DNA of 64,000 nucleotides from RGIG5299 sp045588575 (GTDB lineage Bacteria; Bacillota; Clostridia; Oscillospirales; RGIG5299): positions 124,001-188,000 of the forward strand of contig JAZNEJ010000008.1 of the NCBI GenBank assembly GCA_045588575.1, read 5' to 3'. The translations under genes were made by a program, and so were the position numbers. Positions 40,938 to 49,279 of this stretch are shown here, one piece after another (position 1 is the stretch's first letter; each line of letters starts with the position of its first letter). Below the pieces are notes generated by a model, which was not told the origin of the DNA, did not search any database, and saw only the letters and a list, made by a program, of their open reading frames with translations.

Positions 40938-41623
40938 ATTAAATCCTCTCTTGCTTCTTTCAAAACGCCGTAAATAAATTCCGAAAGCTCGGGAACTTCT
41001 TCATTTTTCTTTTTGTAGAAATCTCTGACCTCGGCTCTGGCACTGCTTTCAACGGCAGCGGAAGTGGTATGAAGAGATTTTGCGGCGTTTAAATAAACGT
41101 CGGTTATATAAGGCTTTTCCCTGCATTCCGAAACAATGCAAATAACCTTAACCAAAAATATAAAGCCCGAATGCTTCGGATTAAACCCTCTTTTAAAGAG
41201 AATTTCGGAAACCTTTTCAAATGATACCTTGGGATAATAACGTGATTTAACTCGCTCGTTTTTAATTTCTCTAACCGATTTTTCAAGGTCGGAAGCCTTA
41301 TATGGCGCTATAATAACGCCGCTCGCCTCCGATTCCGTTAAACGGTTTAATGCAATTTCACTTCTCGAATGGGATATTACAATTATATCAGCATTGGGAT
41401 ATTTTTCTTTAATCGCCTTGCAGCTTTCGGCGGCATCAAGAGCCAAATAATCGGTTGAAATTATAAAAATATCGGGTTTAAATTCCAACTCCCCGTTAAA
41501 CTCCGAGGGCTTTTTCAAAAACGAGCCTATAAGGCTCAAATTCGAGCTTTTATTAACAATTTCTTCGGTTTCTTTAAGAAAAAAAGAGTTATTACATACT
41601 ATAACGGTATTATATATAGACAT
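40934..41623 (-). CDS. Divergent Spo0A-like regulator with a degenerate receiver
   Basis: A 229-residue protein aligning with Spo0A along its length. In the receiver the acidic pair is Asn11/Asn12, the phospho-acceptor position is Ser56 (in KPDIFIIS), and the conserved Lys is Ala106; only the Ser/Thr position (Ser84) remains. The C-terminal part, KRGFNPKHSGFIFLVKVICI and HTTSAAVESSARAEVRDFYK, follows the Spo0A effector domain, with GYYYIRSAI and TTPSRVERAIRHAIEVSW as counterparts. It should bind DNA without phosphorylation, or be switched by a partner. First gene of the operon, with an AGAAGGAG start. Confidence 0.78.
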   Translation of the reverse strand: MSIYNTVIVCNNSFFLKETEEIVNKSSNLSLIGSFLKKPSEFNGELEFKPDIFIISTDYLALDAAESCKAIKEKYPNADIIVISHSRSEIALNRLTESEASGVIIAPYKASDLEKSVREIKNERVKSRYYPKVSFEKVSEILFKRGFNPKHSGFIFLVKVICIVSECREKPYITDVYLNAAKSLHTTSAAVESSARAEVRDFYKKKNEEVPELSEFIYGVLKEAREDLI

Positions 41624-41655
41624 AAATTTACTCCTTCTCTTAAAATACTACAATT

Positions 41656-41684
41656 ATTATATCAAATTTATCTTAATTTTACAA
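41656..41684 (-). promoter_or_regulatory. Promoter of the Spo0A-like/fhs/tsaE operon
   Basis: TTGTAA (41684-41679), 17 bases ending in TGA, and TATAAT (41661-41656) on the minus strand, about 33 bases before the first ATG. Confidence 0.75.
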
Positions 41685-41689
41685 TGGTT

Positions 41690-42418
41690 TTAACTTCTTT
41701 TTTCGGTTTGAATATAAACTATTTCTTTAACCTTAAAGCCGATAGATTTATAAATTTTACCCGCTTTTTCGTCAAAATAAGTTATAAGCGAAGTTTTGCC
41801 CGCTTTTTTAAGGCAGCTTGCGGCGTGCAAAACGATTTTCGAAGCATAACCTCTGTTTCTTGCAAGCTTTGAGGTGGCAACCGCGCCTATTAAAGCGCCG
41901 CTTTCGCCTTCGCCCAAAACGGCGGCGGTTGAAAGAGCGTTATTTTCGTCTTTTATAATATAAGTTTTAAGTCCGAGCTTTGCTCGCTCAAACGAGGTTA
42001 CGTAATATTCGTCCTTTTCGGGCAAAACGAAGCCCACCGACGTTAAAAGATTGTAGCAAAGGTCGTAATCTCTGCCCGTTGCTTCCAAAATCATCTCTTT
42101 TTCGGTTTCTTCTTCGCCTTCAAATTCGCAAATGAAAAGCTTTTCCATATCTTCAAAAAGCTTTTCTTCCGAAACCGTTTCTTTAATTTTAAGCGCCTTT
42201 AAAAATTCGGTTATTTCCGCTTTTTCGTCTTCGCTCGGCGTTTTTTCAAAAATAAGGTATGCCGAGGGAAATTTAACCGAGATAAGCGAAACCGTTTCAC
42301 CTTTTTCGTTGAAAACCGAATAGAGTGTTCCTAACCCGAAATTAAAATAAATTGCCTTTATTCCTTTTTTTGAAATGAGATTTTTTTCAAAATCCGAAGG
42401 AGCCACAGCCGAAATCAT
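41690..42418 (-). CDS. GNAT family N-acetyltransferase
   Basis: A 242-residue protein. The first 120 residues are an unassigned alpha/beta region; the last 100 hold the GNAT fold with the acetyl-CoA loop ARNRGYASKIV and the closing TSLITYFDEKAGKIYKSIGF. The acceptor is unknown. It starts 2 bases after the preceding M42 peptidase stop and so belongs to the murD/M42 operon; the next operon's promoter lies just past its stop. Confidence 0.82.
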   Translation of the reverse strand: MISAVAPSDFEKNLISKKGIKAIYFNFGLGTLYSVFNEKGETVSLISVKFPSAYLIFEKTPSEDEKAEITEFLKALKIKETVSEEKLFEDMEKLFICEFEGEEETEKEMILEATGRDYDLCYNLLTSVGFVLPEKDEYYVTSFERAKLGLKTYIIKDENNALSTAAVLGEGESGALIGAVATSKLARNRGYASKIVLHAASCLKKAGKTSLITYFDEKAGKIYKSIGFKVKEIVYIQTEKRS

Positions 42419-42420
42419 TT

Positions 42421-43413
42421 TTAACCCTCAATAAAAGCCTTAACCGTTTTAAAAACGGCAACGGCGTCGTTAAGGTCAACCGTTTCGGCGGGAGTGTGAA
42501 TGTTTCTCACAGGGACTGCAATTGCGCCCGTTTTTGCGCCGCCCTTGGTGTATTGAAGTGCCGCCGCATCGGTTGATGCGTAATCTTTAATGTCTGCCTG
42601 AGCTAAAACCTCTGCTTTTTTTGCGGCTTCAAAAAGCTCGCCCACAAGCTCGGAGTTGCAAATTATGCCGGCATCGGCAATTCTTATGCCCGCACCCTTT
42701 GAAAGCTCGGTTCCTTTTCTCTTTGCGCCAGGCAGAGCGCCCGATGAAGAAACGTCAATTGCAAGACAAATATCGGGTTCAATATCGAAGCCGACTGTTT
42801 TTGCGCCTCTTAAACCAACCTCTTCCTCAACGGTGAAGCAAAAATAAAGCTCGTAATCACTTTTTTTAACGCTTTTAATAAGCTCGAAAAGAATAACGCA
42901 TCCGAGCTTATTATCAATTGCACGGGAGGTCATTTTTTCGCCCATTAAAGCCGCCGTTGTTTCGGGTGCGCCCGCAGTTAAGGGAGGCAAAATTTTCTCC
43001 GCATCACACTTGTTTCCTGCGCCGACGTCTATATAAAGGTCGGTTATTTTAAGCTCGTCGAGCTTTGCGTTTTGTTCGGGAGCAATAACGCCCGTTACAC
43101 CGTTTGCAAAGCTGACTCTGCGGTAGATAAGACCTTTTAAGTTAACTCCGCCGAGTGCGGAAAAGCGAATAAATCCGTTTTCCTCCGCATAAAGCGAAAT
43201 TATGCCTATTTCGTCGGCGTGCGCCGTTATTAAAAGCTTTTTTGCGCCCGAATTTTCTTTTTTGCAAACGAGATTTCCGCGTTTATCGAAATAAACCTCG
43301 TCGCAAAACGGCTCGGCTTTTTCTTTGTAATAGTTTAAAAGATTTTTTTCAAAGCCCGAGGGCGCTAATATTTCAAGCGTTTTTTCAAACTCGTTAAACA
43401 ATGCTTTAATCAT
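42421..43413 (-). CDS. M42 family metallo-aminopeptidase, intact
   Basis: A 330-residue M42 (TET) peptidase with the full metal set by motif: His65 in TAHADEIG, Asp167 in SRAIDNKLG, catalytic Glu197 and ligand Glu198 in VEEEVGLRGA, Asp220 in AIDVS, and His306 in NIHTPAE. M42 enzymes form dodecameric tetrahedra that cut small peptides from the N-terminus; some members are glucanases. Third of three tandem copies in transcription order; GAAAGGA ribosome site. Confidence 0.9.
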   Translation of the reverse strand: MIKALFNEFEKTLEILAPSGFEKNLLNYYKEKAEPFCDEVYFDKRGNLVCKKENSGAKKLLITAHADEIGIISLYAEENGFIRFSALGGVNLKGLIYRRVSFANGVTGVIAPEQNAKLDELKITDLYIDVGAGNKCDAEKILPPLTAGAPETTAALMGEKMTSRAIDNKLGCVILFELIKSVKKSDYELYFCFTVEEEVGLRGAKTVGFDIEPDICLAIDVSSSGALPGAKRKGTELSKGAGIRIADAGIICNSELVGELFEAAKKAEVLAQADIKDYASTDAAALQYTKGGAKTGAIAVPVRNIHTPAETVDLNDAVAVFKTVKAFIEG

Positions 43414-43415
43414 GG

Positions 43416-44384
43416 TTAAATCCTTTCGTTTAAGGCTTCTATTGCCTTTATAAGTGATGAAATATCGTTTTCATCGGCAATTCCGAGCGGTGTGTTTGCA
43501 TTTTTAACGGGAAGCGAAAGGGTTAAAACCGCCGCTCCGCCATTAGATGCCGCAATTTCGCCCGCACCGTTTGCATCACCCTTTTGAAGCAAAAGCTGAT
43601 AAGGTATTTTTTCTTCTTCAAACACCTCTTTTGCTTTAACGAAAAGCTCTGCATCGGAAAATGCGGTTTGAGTAAATCGGGTTAAAGCAATACCGCCGCC
43701 CATTTTCAGTTCGTTTTCGGCGCAGGCAAAATCAAGATAAACCGCAATATCGGGTTTTAAATAAAACGCCGCCGTTTTAGAGCCTAAAAAGCCCGTTTTT
43801 TCACATACCGCAAAAACGAAAAAGGTGTTGTATTTCGGTTTTTTCTTAATTATCTCAATTAAAGCGTAAACGCTTGCTCTCGTTTCAACCGATTTTGCAA
43901 AAATTTTGTTTCCCTCTTTAAAAAATGCGGGAGCAAAGCAAACGGGAGCGCCCTCGCAAAGCTCCTTTTCGGCGGAACGAAGGTTTTCAAAGCCGAAATC
44001 AACCGATAATTCCTCGGTTTTTAAAAGCCTTTTTTTGTCTTCCTCGCTTGAAAGATGAACGGGAATTTGACTTATAACGCCGAGCCTTCCGTTTGCCGAA
44101 ACCTTTTTACCGAAAAGCGATTCGGGCGCAGTTTTTCCCACTGCCGTAAGACGCGCGTTTCCGTTTTCGTCAAAACCCGAAATTAAAAATCCGTTTTCAT
44201 CAAGCGGCGCAAAAAAGCAAACGGTTTTTTCGCGGCTTTCGCCCGAAACGAAAGCAGCCAAATCGCCCGAGGGCAAAATTTTAATTTCGGCATAGTCTTT
44301 AATTTCGTTTATAATCGTTTCTTTAATTTGAGCCTCAAAGCCCGAAACACCCGAGGAGATGCAAAGATTTTTTAAAAGCTCCAT
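43416..44384 (-). CDS. M42-like protein with lost metal ligands (pseudoenzyme)
   Basis: A 322-residue protein clearly built on the M42 fold and colinear with its neighbours, but the metal site is broken. The AHADE His is Pro60 (APLDE), the DNK Asp is Glu167 (VETR), the second Glu of EEVG is Lys196 (EKTG), and the final HTP His is Asn297 (NANTP); only Glu195 and Asp218 keep their place. The frame is open along its whole length, so it is not a decaying gene. A regulatory or structural subunit mixed into the TET complex is possible. Two or four bases separate it from the flanking genes. Confidence 0.85.
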   Translation of the reverse strand: MELLKNLCISSGVSGFEAQIKETIINEIKDYAEIKILPSGDLAAFVSGESREKTVCFFAPLDENGFLISGFDENGNARLTAVGKTAPESLFGKKVSANGRLGVISQIPVHLSSEEDKKRLLKTEELSVDFGFENLRSAEKELCEGAPVCFAPAFFKEGNKIFAKSVETRASVYALIEIIKKKPKYNTFFVFAVCEKTGFLGSKTAAFYLKPDIAVYLDFACAENELKMGGGIALTRFTQTAFSDAELFVKAKEVFEEEKIPYQLLLQKGDANGAGEIAASNGGAAVLTLSLPVKNANTPLGIADENDISSLIKAIEALNERI

Positions 44385-44388
44385 AATA

Positions 44389-45369
44389 TCACCTCAAAAA
44401 GCGAAGCGCCGCATTAAAGGCGGCCTCTATATCGAGCTTATTGCAAAGCTCAACCGCAGTGTGCATACTTTTTATGGGCACCGATATAAGCGCAGTTTTA
44501 ACGCCTGCTTCACAGCTTGAAATCAAATCGGCATCGGTTCCCGTTTTGCCGCCCATAACCTCTTTGGTGTGAGGAATTTCGTTTTCAATGCAAAGCTTAA
44601 TTATATTTTGAGTCATCTCGTTATTCAAAACGGGCGAAACGCCGATTGCCGCACCGCTTCCCAAAGGCTTTGCCTTTCTTTCGGAAACGCCCTCCGATAA
44701 GGCAAAGGTTACGTCGAAAACGATGGCAGAGGAAATATTTTCGTTATGGCAAACCGTTTTAGCGCCTCGGCATCCCGCCTCCTCCTCGGAGGTGAATGCA
44801 AAAATATAGCTTCTGTTCGGATTATTTTCTTTTGAAAGCGCTTCAATTAACATAAGCGAAATCAAACAGCCTATTCGGTTGTCAAGGGCGCTAGCCGTTA
44901 TTTTGTTTTCCGAAAGCAGTGTAAATTCTCTTTCGTATAAAACGGGCGCGCCTATTTTAACCTGATTTGTAAGCTCGTCTTCGCTTAATCCCGTATAAAT
45001 TAAAAGCTCCTCGCTTGTCAATGCCGCTTCGGCGTCTTTCTTTTTAAGGGCGGTGGCAGAAATTTTTCGGCTGCCCAAAATTTTAAGAGGAGAACCGATA
45101 ACGGTGCGAATATCTGCGCCAAAGGGCGAAATAACCTTAATGTTTTCGCCGCAAATCTCGCTTACCGACATATTAACCTCGTCGTAATGCGAGGCTATTA
45201 AAATTTTTTCTTCACCGTTTCCAACACGGGCAACAACGCTTCCGCCTTTTGAAACGGAAACGTCATCGGCATATTCTTTTATAAGCGAAACAAGCTTTTC
45301 CTTATCGCCCTCATGAGAGGTGGGAAGATACATTTCGCAAAGGCGCTTTAAAACGTTAGTTATTTCCAT
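44389..45369 (-). CDS. M42 family metallo-aminopeptidase, intact
   Basis: A 326-residue M42 peptidase with His61 in ASHYDEV, Asp163 in SALDNRIG, Glu196/Glu197 in SEEEAGCRGA, Asp219 in VFDVT, and the late His in KSMHTAVE. All ligands are present; the substrate-pocket loops differ from the other intact copy, so the two may prefer different residues. First of the trio, 12 bases after murD; AAAGGA start. Confidence 0.9.
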   Translation of the reverse strand: MEITNVLKRLCEMYLPTSHEGDKEKLVSLIKEYADDVSVSKGGSVVARVGNGEEKILIASHYDEVNMSVSEICGENIKVISPFGADIRTVIGSPLKILGSRKISATALKKKDAEAALTSEELLIYTGLSEDELTNQVKIGAPVLYEREFTLLSENKITASALDNRIGCLISLMLIEALSKENNPNRSYIFAFTSEEEAGCRGAKTVCHNENISSAIVFDVTFALSEGVSERKAKPLGSGAAIGVSPVLNNEMTQNIIKLCIENEIPHTKEVMGGKTGTDADLISSCEAGVKTALISVPIKSMHTAVELCNKLDIEAAFNAALRFLR

Positions 45370-45381
45370 TTATTTTTCCTT

Positions 45382-46722
45382 TCAAAGAGCGTTTACAAGC
45401 TCGCAAAAGCGATTTCCTCTCTCCTCGAAATTTTTAAACTTATCAAAGCTTGCCGATGCGGGCGAAAGCATAACCACGTCGCCCTTTTCGGCTCTTTCAA
45501 AAGCCGCTTTAACGGTTTGGTCAAATTCCTCGCAAACGATAATTTCCATATCTTTTTTTGCCGAAATTACCGCATTTTTAATTTTTTCGGCGGTATCACC
45601 CGTTAAAACAAGCGTTTTAACTCTTTCGGCAACGGTTTTTCCAAAATCGGTGTAATCCAAATGCTTATCGTAGCCGCCTGCGATTAAAATGATTTTTTTA
45701 TCAAACGACAACAGTCCCGCCGTTGAGCGCGAGGGGCTGGTGCCTATTGAATCGTTATAAAACGAAACGCCGTTAACCTCTCTTATAAACTCAATTCGGT
45801 GCCTTACTCCGCCAAAATTTTGCGCAACCTTTTTAACGGTTTCTTTTGAAACGTCGCCGTAAACCGCCGCAATTGCCGCCATATAGTTTTCAACGTTATG
45901 CTCGCCGGGAATTTTGATATCTTTTTTATCTAAAATAAACTCGTCTTTAAAATAAATTTTTCCGTTTTCCTCAAAAACGCCGTCTTTCGAGGCGCCTTTT
46001 TTTGAAAAATATATTACCTCGCCCTTTGCCTCGCTCTTAAAGCCGTTGGTTATTTCGTTATCGAAATTCAAAATTACCTTATCCGCCTTATTTTGATAAA
46101 GGAATATGTTCTTTTTAGCCTCGATATATTCTTCGAAATCCTTATGCTTATCGAGATGGTTGGGCGCCAAATTTGTTACCACCGAAACGGCGGGACTTTT
46201 TTTCATTGTGTGAAGCTGAAAGCTCGAAAGCTCCAAAACAACGAGGTCGTCTTTATTCATTTCAAAGGCTTTATGGCAAAGGGGTGTGCCTATATTTCCG
46301 CCGAGCCACACCTTTTTGCCCTCGGTTTTCAGCATTTCGCTTATCAGAGTTGTGGTGGTGGTTTTGCCGTCGGAGCCGGTTACCGCAATAATTTTTGCGG
46401 GACAAAGCTCAAAAAGCATTTCTATTTCACTCGTAAGATATGCGCCTCTTTTAACCGCTTTTTCAATGCCTTTTTCGTCAAAACGCATTCCGGGCGAGCG
46501 GAAAAGAATATCTTCGTCTATATTTTCAAGATATTTTTCACCCAAAACAACTCGGTCGGGGGTTATTCCGTCGGGTAGCGTTAATTTTTCGTTTTTATCT
46601 CTTACGGTTATAATGCCCCCGAAGCTTTTTAACCAGCTTATAAGCGGAAGATTGCTCACTCCCGCTCCCAAAATTGCTATTTTTTTATTTGCAACAAATC
46701 GGCGAAATTCTGATTCGGTCAT
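45382..46722 (-). CDS. murD: UDP-N-acetylmuramoyl-L-alanine:D-glutamate ligase
   Basis: A 446-residue Mur ligase that adds D-Glu to UDP-MurNAc-L-Ala. It has an N-terminal Rossmann part (KKIAILGAGVSNLPLI), ATP loop AVTGSDGKTTTT, LELSSFQLHTM, NLAPNHLDKH and GEHNVENYMAAIAA. Full length from ATG 46722 (MTESEFRRFV), where GGAGAG lies 9 bases upstream. The start is 38 bases inside the radical SAM gene. Within the window it acts one step before the enzymes fed by Ddl and Alr. Confidence 0.95.
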   Translation of the reverse strand: MTESEFRRFVANKKIAILGAGVSNLPLISWLKSFGGIITVRDKNEKLTLPDGITPDRVVLGEKYLENIDEDILFRSPGMRFDEKGIEKAVKRGAYLTSEIEMLFELCPAKIIAVTGSDGKTTTTTLISEMLKTEGKKVWLGGNIGTPLCHKAFEMNKDDLVVLELSSFQLHTMKKSPAVSVVTNLAPNHLDKHKDFEEYIEAKKNIFLYQNKADKVILNFDNEITNGFKSEAKGEVIYFSKKGASKDGVFEENGKIYFKDEFILDKKDIKIPGEHNVENYMAAIAAVYGDVSKETVKKVAQNFGGVRHRIEFIREVNGVSFYNDSIGTSPSRSTAGLLSFDKKIILIAGGYDKHLDYTDFGKTVAERVKTLVLTGDTAEKIKNAVISAKKDMEIIVCEEFDQTVKAAFERAEKGDVVMLSPASASFDKFKNFEERGNRFCELVNAL

Positions 46723-47689
46723 TATCTTCATCTCTCCCAATAGGCACAATGCGCGAAAGCGCACCGTATTTTGCCTCAATATATTTAAGATTTTTCTTTT
46801 TTTGCCCCAAAGCCATTGAAAGCTCGTTCGGACAAACCTCAAAAACGGGGTTTCTCGTTTGTTTTTTTTGCATTATCGCATCTATTTTTTTGCGGTAAAT
46901 TTCCGAATAAACAAGCTCACCGAAGGCAGCGTGATACGGTCCTGCCACTATACTTTCGGGCGAGATATCGGAATGAAGCCCCATTCGAATTACCTTAATT
47001 CCGTTTTCGTTAAAAAGCTCATACATCTCGGCAGTTAAATCCACTGCCGTTTCGAGCGAATAAGGCGTAAATTTACCTTCGTTATAAAGTGTTTCAAGCT
47101 TGGTGTTTTTTATTACGAGCGTTGGATAAATTCTAACGCCAAACGGCTTTATTTCTAAAATTTTTCTTGCCGTTTCAAGCGTTTTTTCGGGTGTATCGAG
47201 CGGTAACCCCGGCATAAATTGAAGAATAAGCCTGATTCCCGCCTCTTTAAGAAGACGGCTCGCCTTAACCGTATCTTCCGCAGTATGCCCTCTTTCCGAA
47301 GCCGCCAAAATTTCATCGTCCATACTCTGTGCGCCGAGCTCTAAATCGGTTACGTTATATTTTTTTAAAATTTCAATAATTTCCTCATCAACTGCATCGG
47401 GCCTTGTGGATGCTCTTATTCCCGTTATTTCGCCGTAAGCCAAAAACTCGTTTGCAACCTTTAAATATTCAACCATAAGGTCTTTTTCTATTGCGGTAAA
47501 GCTTCCGCCGAAAAATGCAATTTCCGCTTTTTTGCCTTTTAACCCCTTAACCGCTTTTTTCAAGATTTCTCTAACCTCGCTTGGCGTGGGGGCTTTGCCT
47601 TTGCCCGAAATTTTCACCTGATTGCAAAAAACGCAGGTGTGCGGACAGGCAAGATGCGGAATGAAAATTCCAATGTTTGCGTGTTTCAC
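46685..47689 (-). CDS. Radical SAM protein, Elp3/YhcC-like
   Basis: A 334-residue radical SAM protein: CPHTCVFCNQ binds the cluster, FFGGSFTAIE is the GGE-like SAM motif, and LELGAQSMDDEIL is shared with Elp3 and YhcC. There is no acetyltransferase domain, so it is not full Elp3. In Clostridia this gene commonly sits after rnc. Reaction unknown. GTG start overlapping the rnc stop by four bases. Confidence 0.88.
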   Translation of the reverse strand: MKHANIGIFIPHLACPHTCVFCNQVKISGKGKAPTPSEVREILKKAVKGLKGKKAEIAFFGGSFTAIEKDLMVEYLKVANEFLAYGEITGIRASTRPDAVDEEIIEILKKYNVTDLELGAQSMDDEILAASERGHTAEDTVKASRLLKEAGIRLILQFMPGLPLDTPEKTLETARKILEIKPFGVRIYPTLVIKNTKLETLYNEGKFTPYSLETAVDLTAEMYELFNENGIKVIRMGLHSDISPESIVAGPYHAAFGELVYSEIYRKKIDAIMQKKQTRNPVFEVCPNELSMALGQKKKNLKYIEAKYGALSRIVPIGRDEDNDRIRISPICCK

Positions 47690-48360
47690 AGTCCCATAAG
47701 GGCAAGAGCGTCCCTTGCCGCCTCCTGTTCAGCTTCCTTTTTGCTTCGGCCTTTTCCTTTTCCTATAACGTTGCTGTTAAGCCATACCTCGCAAAAGAAG
47801 GTGCGGTCATGCGCGGGGCCTTCCTCGCCTACCATTCGGTAGCTTAACATTTCGCCCTTGTTTTGCTGAATAATTTCCTGCAAAACTGTTTTGCAATCTT
47901 TATTTACCTTGCCTTTAACGGCGTCGTCAACGTATTTTTCCAAAAAAGGAAGCACGAAGCTTTGCGCTTCGTTCATTCCGCCGTCGAGATATATTGCGGC
48001 AATAAGTGCCTCGAAGGCATCGGCAGTTTGAGCGTCTTTTTTGCGATTGCTCTGAAATTCGCCCTTGCCGAGCTTTATTGCAGGCTCTAAATTTATCTCC
48101 TTCGCATAAATGCAAAGCGCCGATTCACAAACGAGAGCCGCTCTTAATTTTGAAAGCTCGCCCTCGCTCATATCTTTAAATTTTCGGCACAAAAATTCGG
48201 CGGCGGTGAAATTCAAAATGCTGTCGCCCAAAAATTCAAGGCGCTCGTTGCTTTGAATATGCCTTTCGTTTGCAAAGGAAGAGTGAGTGAGCGCTCTTTC
48301 CAAAAGCGCTCTGTTTTTAAATTCGTAGCCACCGTATTTCAAAACCGCGTGATTTTTCAA
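47686..48360 (-). CDS. rnc: Ribonuclease III
   Basis: A 224-residue enzyme. NERLEFLGDSILN is the catalytic signature with its acidic residues; DAFEALIAAIYLDGG gives the second acidic pair; the last 70 residues form the double-stranded RNA-binding domain (RTFFCEVWLN, KGRSKKEAEQEAA). It processes rRNA and structured mRNA. Start TTG 48360, with GGAGG 10 bases upstream; an in-frame TTG at 48369 is only 1 base from the SD. Confidence 0.95.
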   Translation of the reverse strand: MKNHAVLKYGGYEFKNRALLERALTHSSFANERHIQSNERLEFLGDSILNFTAAEFLCRKFKDMSEGELSKLRAALVCESALCIYAKEINLEPAIKLGKGEFQSNRKKDAQTADAFEALIAAIYLDGGMNEAQSFVLPFLEKYVDDAVKGKVNKDCKTVLQEIIQQNKGEMLSYRMVGEEGPAHDRTFFCEVWLNSNVIGKGKGRSKKEAEQEAARDALALMGL

Positions 48361-48375
48361 AAAAATCAATCCTCC

Positions 48376-48408
48376 AAAAAAAATGAGCCGTTAAACTTTT
48401 AACGGCCC
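48376..48408 (-). terminator. Terminator between acpP and rnc
   Basis: On the minus strand GCCGTTAAA/TTTAACGGC with a 2-base AG loop, then TCATTTTTTTT; the T-run runs up to the rnc ribosome site. Confidence 0.8.
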
Positions 48409-48415
48409 CTTTTTG

Positions 48416-48643
48416 TTACATTAATGCTTCAATTTGAGTTACGACGTCGCCAACCGTCTTTACATTTTCAATCTTTTCGTCGTCTATCGAAATTTCAAAC
48501 TCCTGCTCGATTGCCATAATAAGCTCAACGATATCGAGTGAGTCTGCCGAAAGGTCTTCAACAAAGGCGGTTTCTGCCGTTATTTTTTCTTCCTCTATAT
48601 CAAACTGCGCTGCAATAAGATTTCTTGTCTTTTCAAAAACCAT
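48416..48643 (-). CDS. acpP: Acyl carrier protein
   Basis: A 75-residue acidic four-helix protein. Ser in DLSADSLDIVELIMAIE is the site for the phosphopantetheine arm. It carries growing fatty acyl chains in the cytoplasm. The acpP-rnc order is a common Bacillota arrangement. A terminator follows, so rnc may need its own start or read-through. Confidence 0.96.
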   Translation of the reverse strand: MVFEKTRNLIAAQFDIEEEKITAETAFVEDLSADSLDIVELIMAIEQEFEISIDDEKIENVKTVGDVVTQIEALM

Positions 48644-48742
48644 TGAAAAATCCCCCTATAATATTTTTATTCATTATATTTAGCTTTATGTAATAATATA
48701 ATAACATTTTTAATAGAAAAAGTAAACAGTTTTTTTGCTTTT

Positions 48743-49273
48743 TTATTTTTCTTTTTTATATTTTATTCTGTCTGCTATTGAAATATCGCGGCTACCCAAG
48801 TTAAAGCCGATAAGCGCGAGAATGGGAGTGAGAAGGAAAAGGAAAGGAATTATATATCTCCAACCTGCGCTTTCCTCCAAAACGTAATAAATTCCAAAAA
48901 AGTTATAGCGTGATATTAAGAAAAGCATTAACGCGGCGCCCTGTTGAAATACGGTGAAGAGAAGATAAAGAATTATGCTGGGAAGCTCAAACAAAACTGC
49001 GCCCAAAAAGGCATCTAACCTAACCTTGCCGAGCGTTATTTTGCCGTTTCCGTTGCCCGTTGCGCCAAGCGTTTTAAAGCCGAATTTCCAAGCTTCTAAA
49101 TAAGCCATCGAATAAATTACAATTGAAGGCACGCCCGAAACGAACAGAAGCTGCCACCAGCCCTTGCCGAAAAAGGCTATTACTCCGAGGCACATAAAAA
49201 GCGTCATGAGCGACGAAATTGCCTGATAGAGAAAAAGCTTACCCATATATGAAAAAATGCCTTTGGTTCCCAA
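48743..49273 (-). CDS. Multi-pass membrane protein of unknown function
   Basis: A 176-residue protein with four to five hydrophobic segments (about 13-35, 40-58, 86-108, 112-130, 140-157) and a basic C-terminus. No family is recognised. It is the last gene of the kinase/PqqD/peptidase/ABC set, 6 bases after the ABC gene, with a TTG start 9 bases after AAAGGAC. It may be a partner of the exporter or an immunity-type protein; both are inference from position. Confidence 0.7.
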   Translation of the reverse strand: MGTKGIFSYMGKLFLYQAISSLMTLFMCLGVIAFFGKGWWQLLFVSGVPSIVIYSMAYLEAWKFGFKTLGATGNGNGKITLGKVRLDAFLGAVLFELPSIILYLLFTVFQQGAALMLFLISRYNFFGIYYVLEESAGWRYIIPFLFLLTPILALIGFNLGSRDISIADRIKYKKEK

Positions 49274-49279
49274 AACTGT

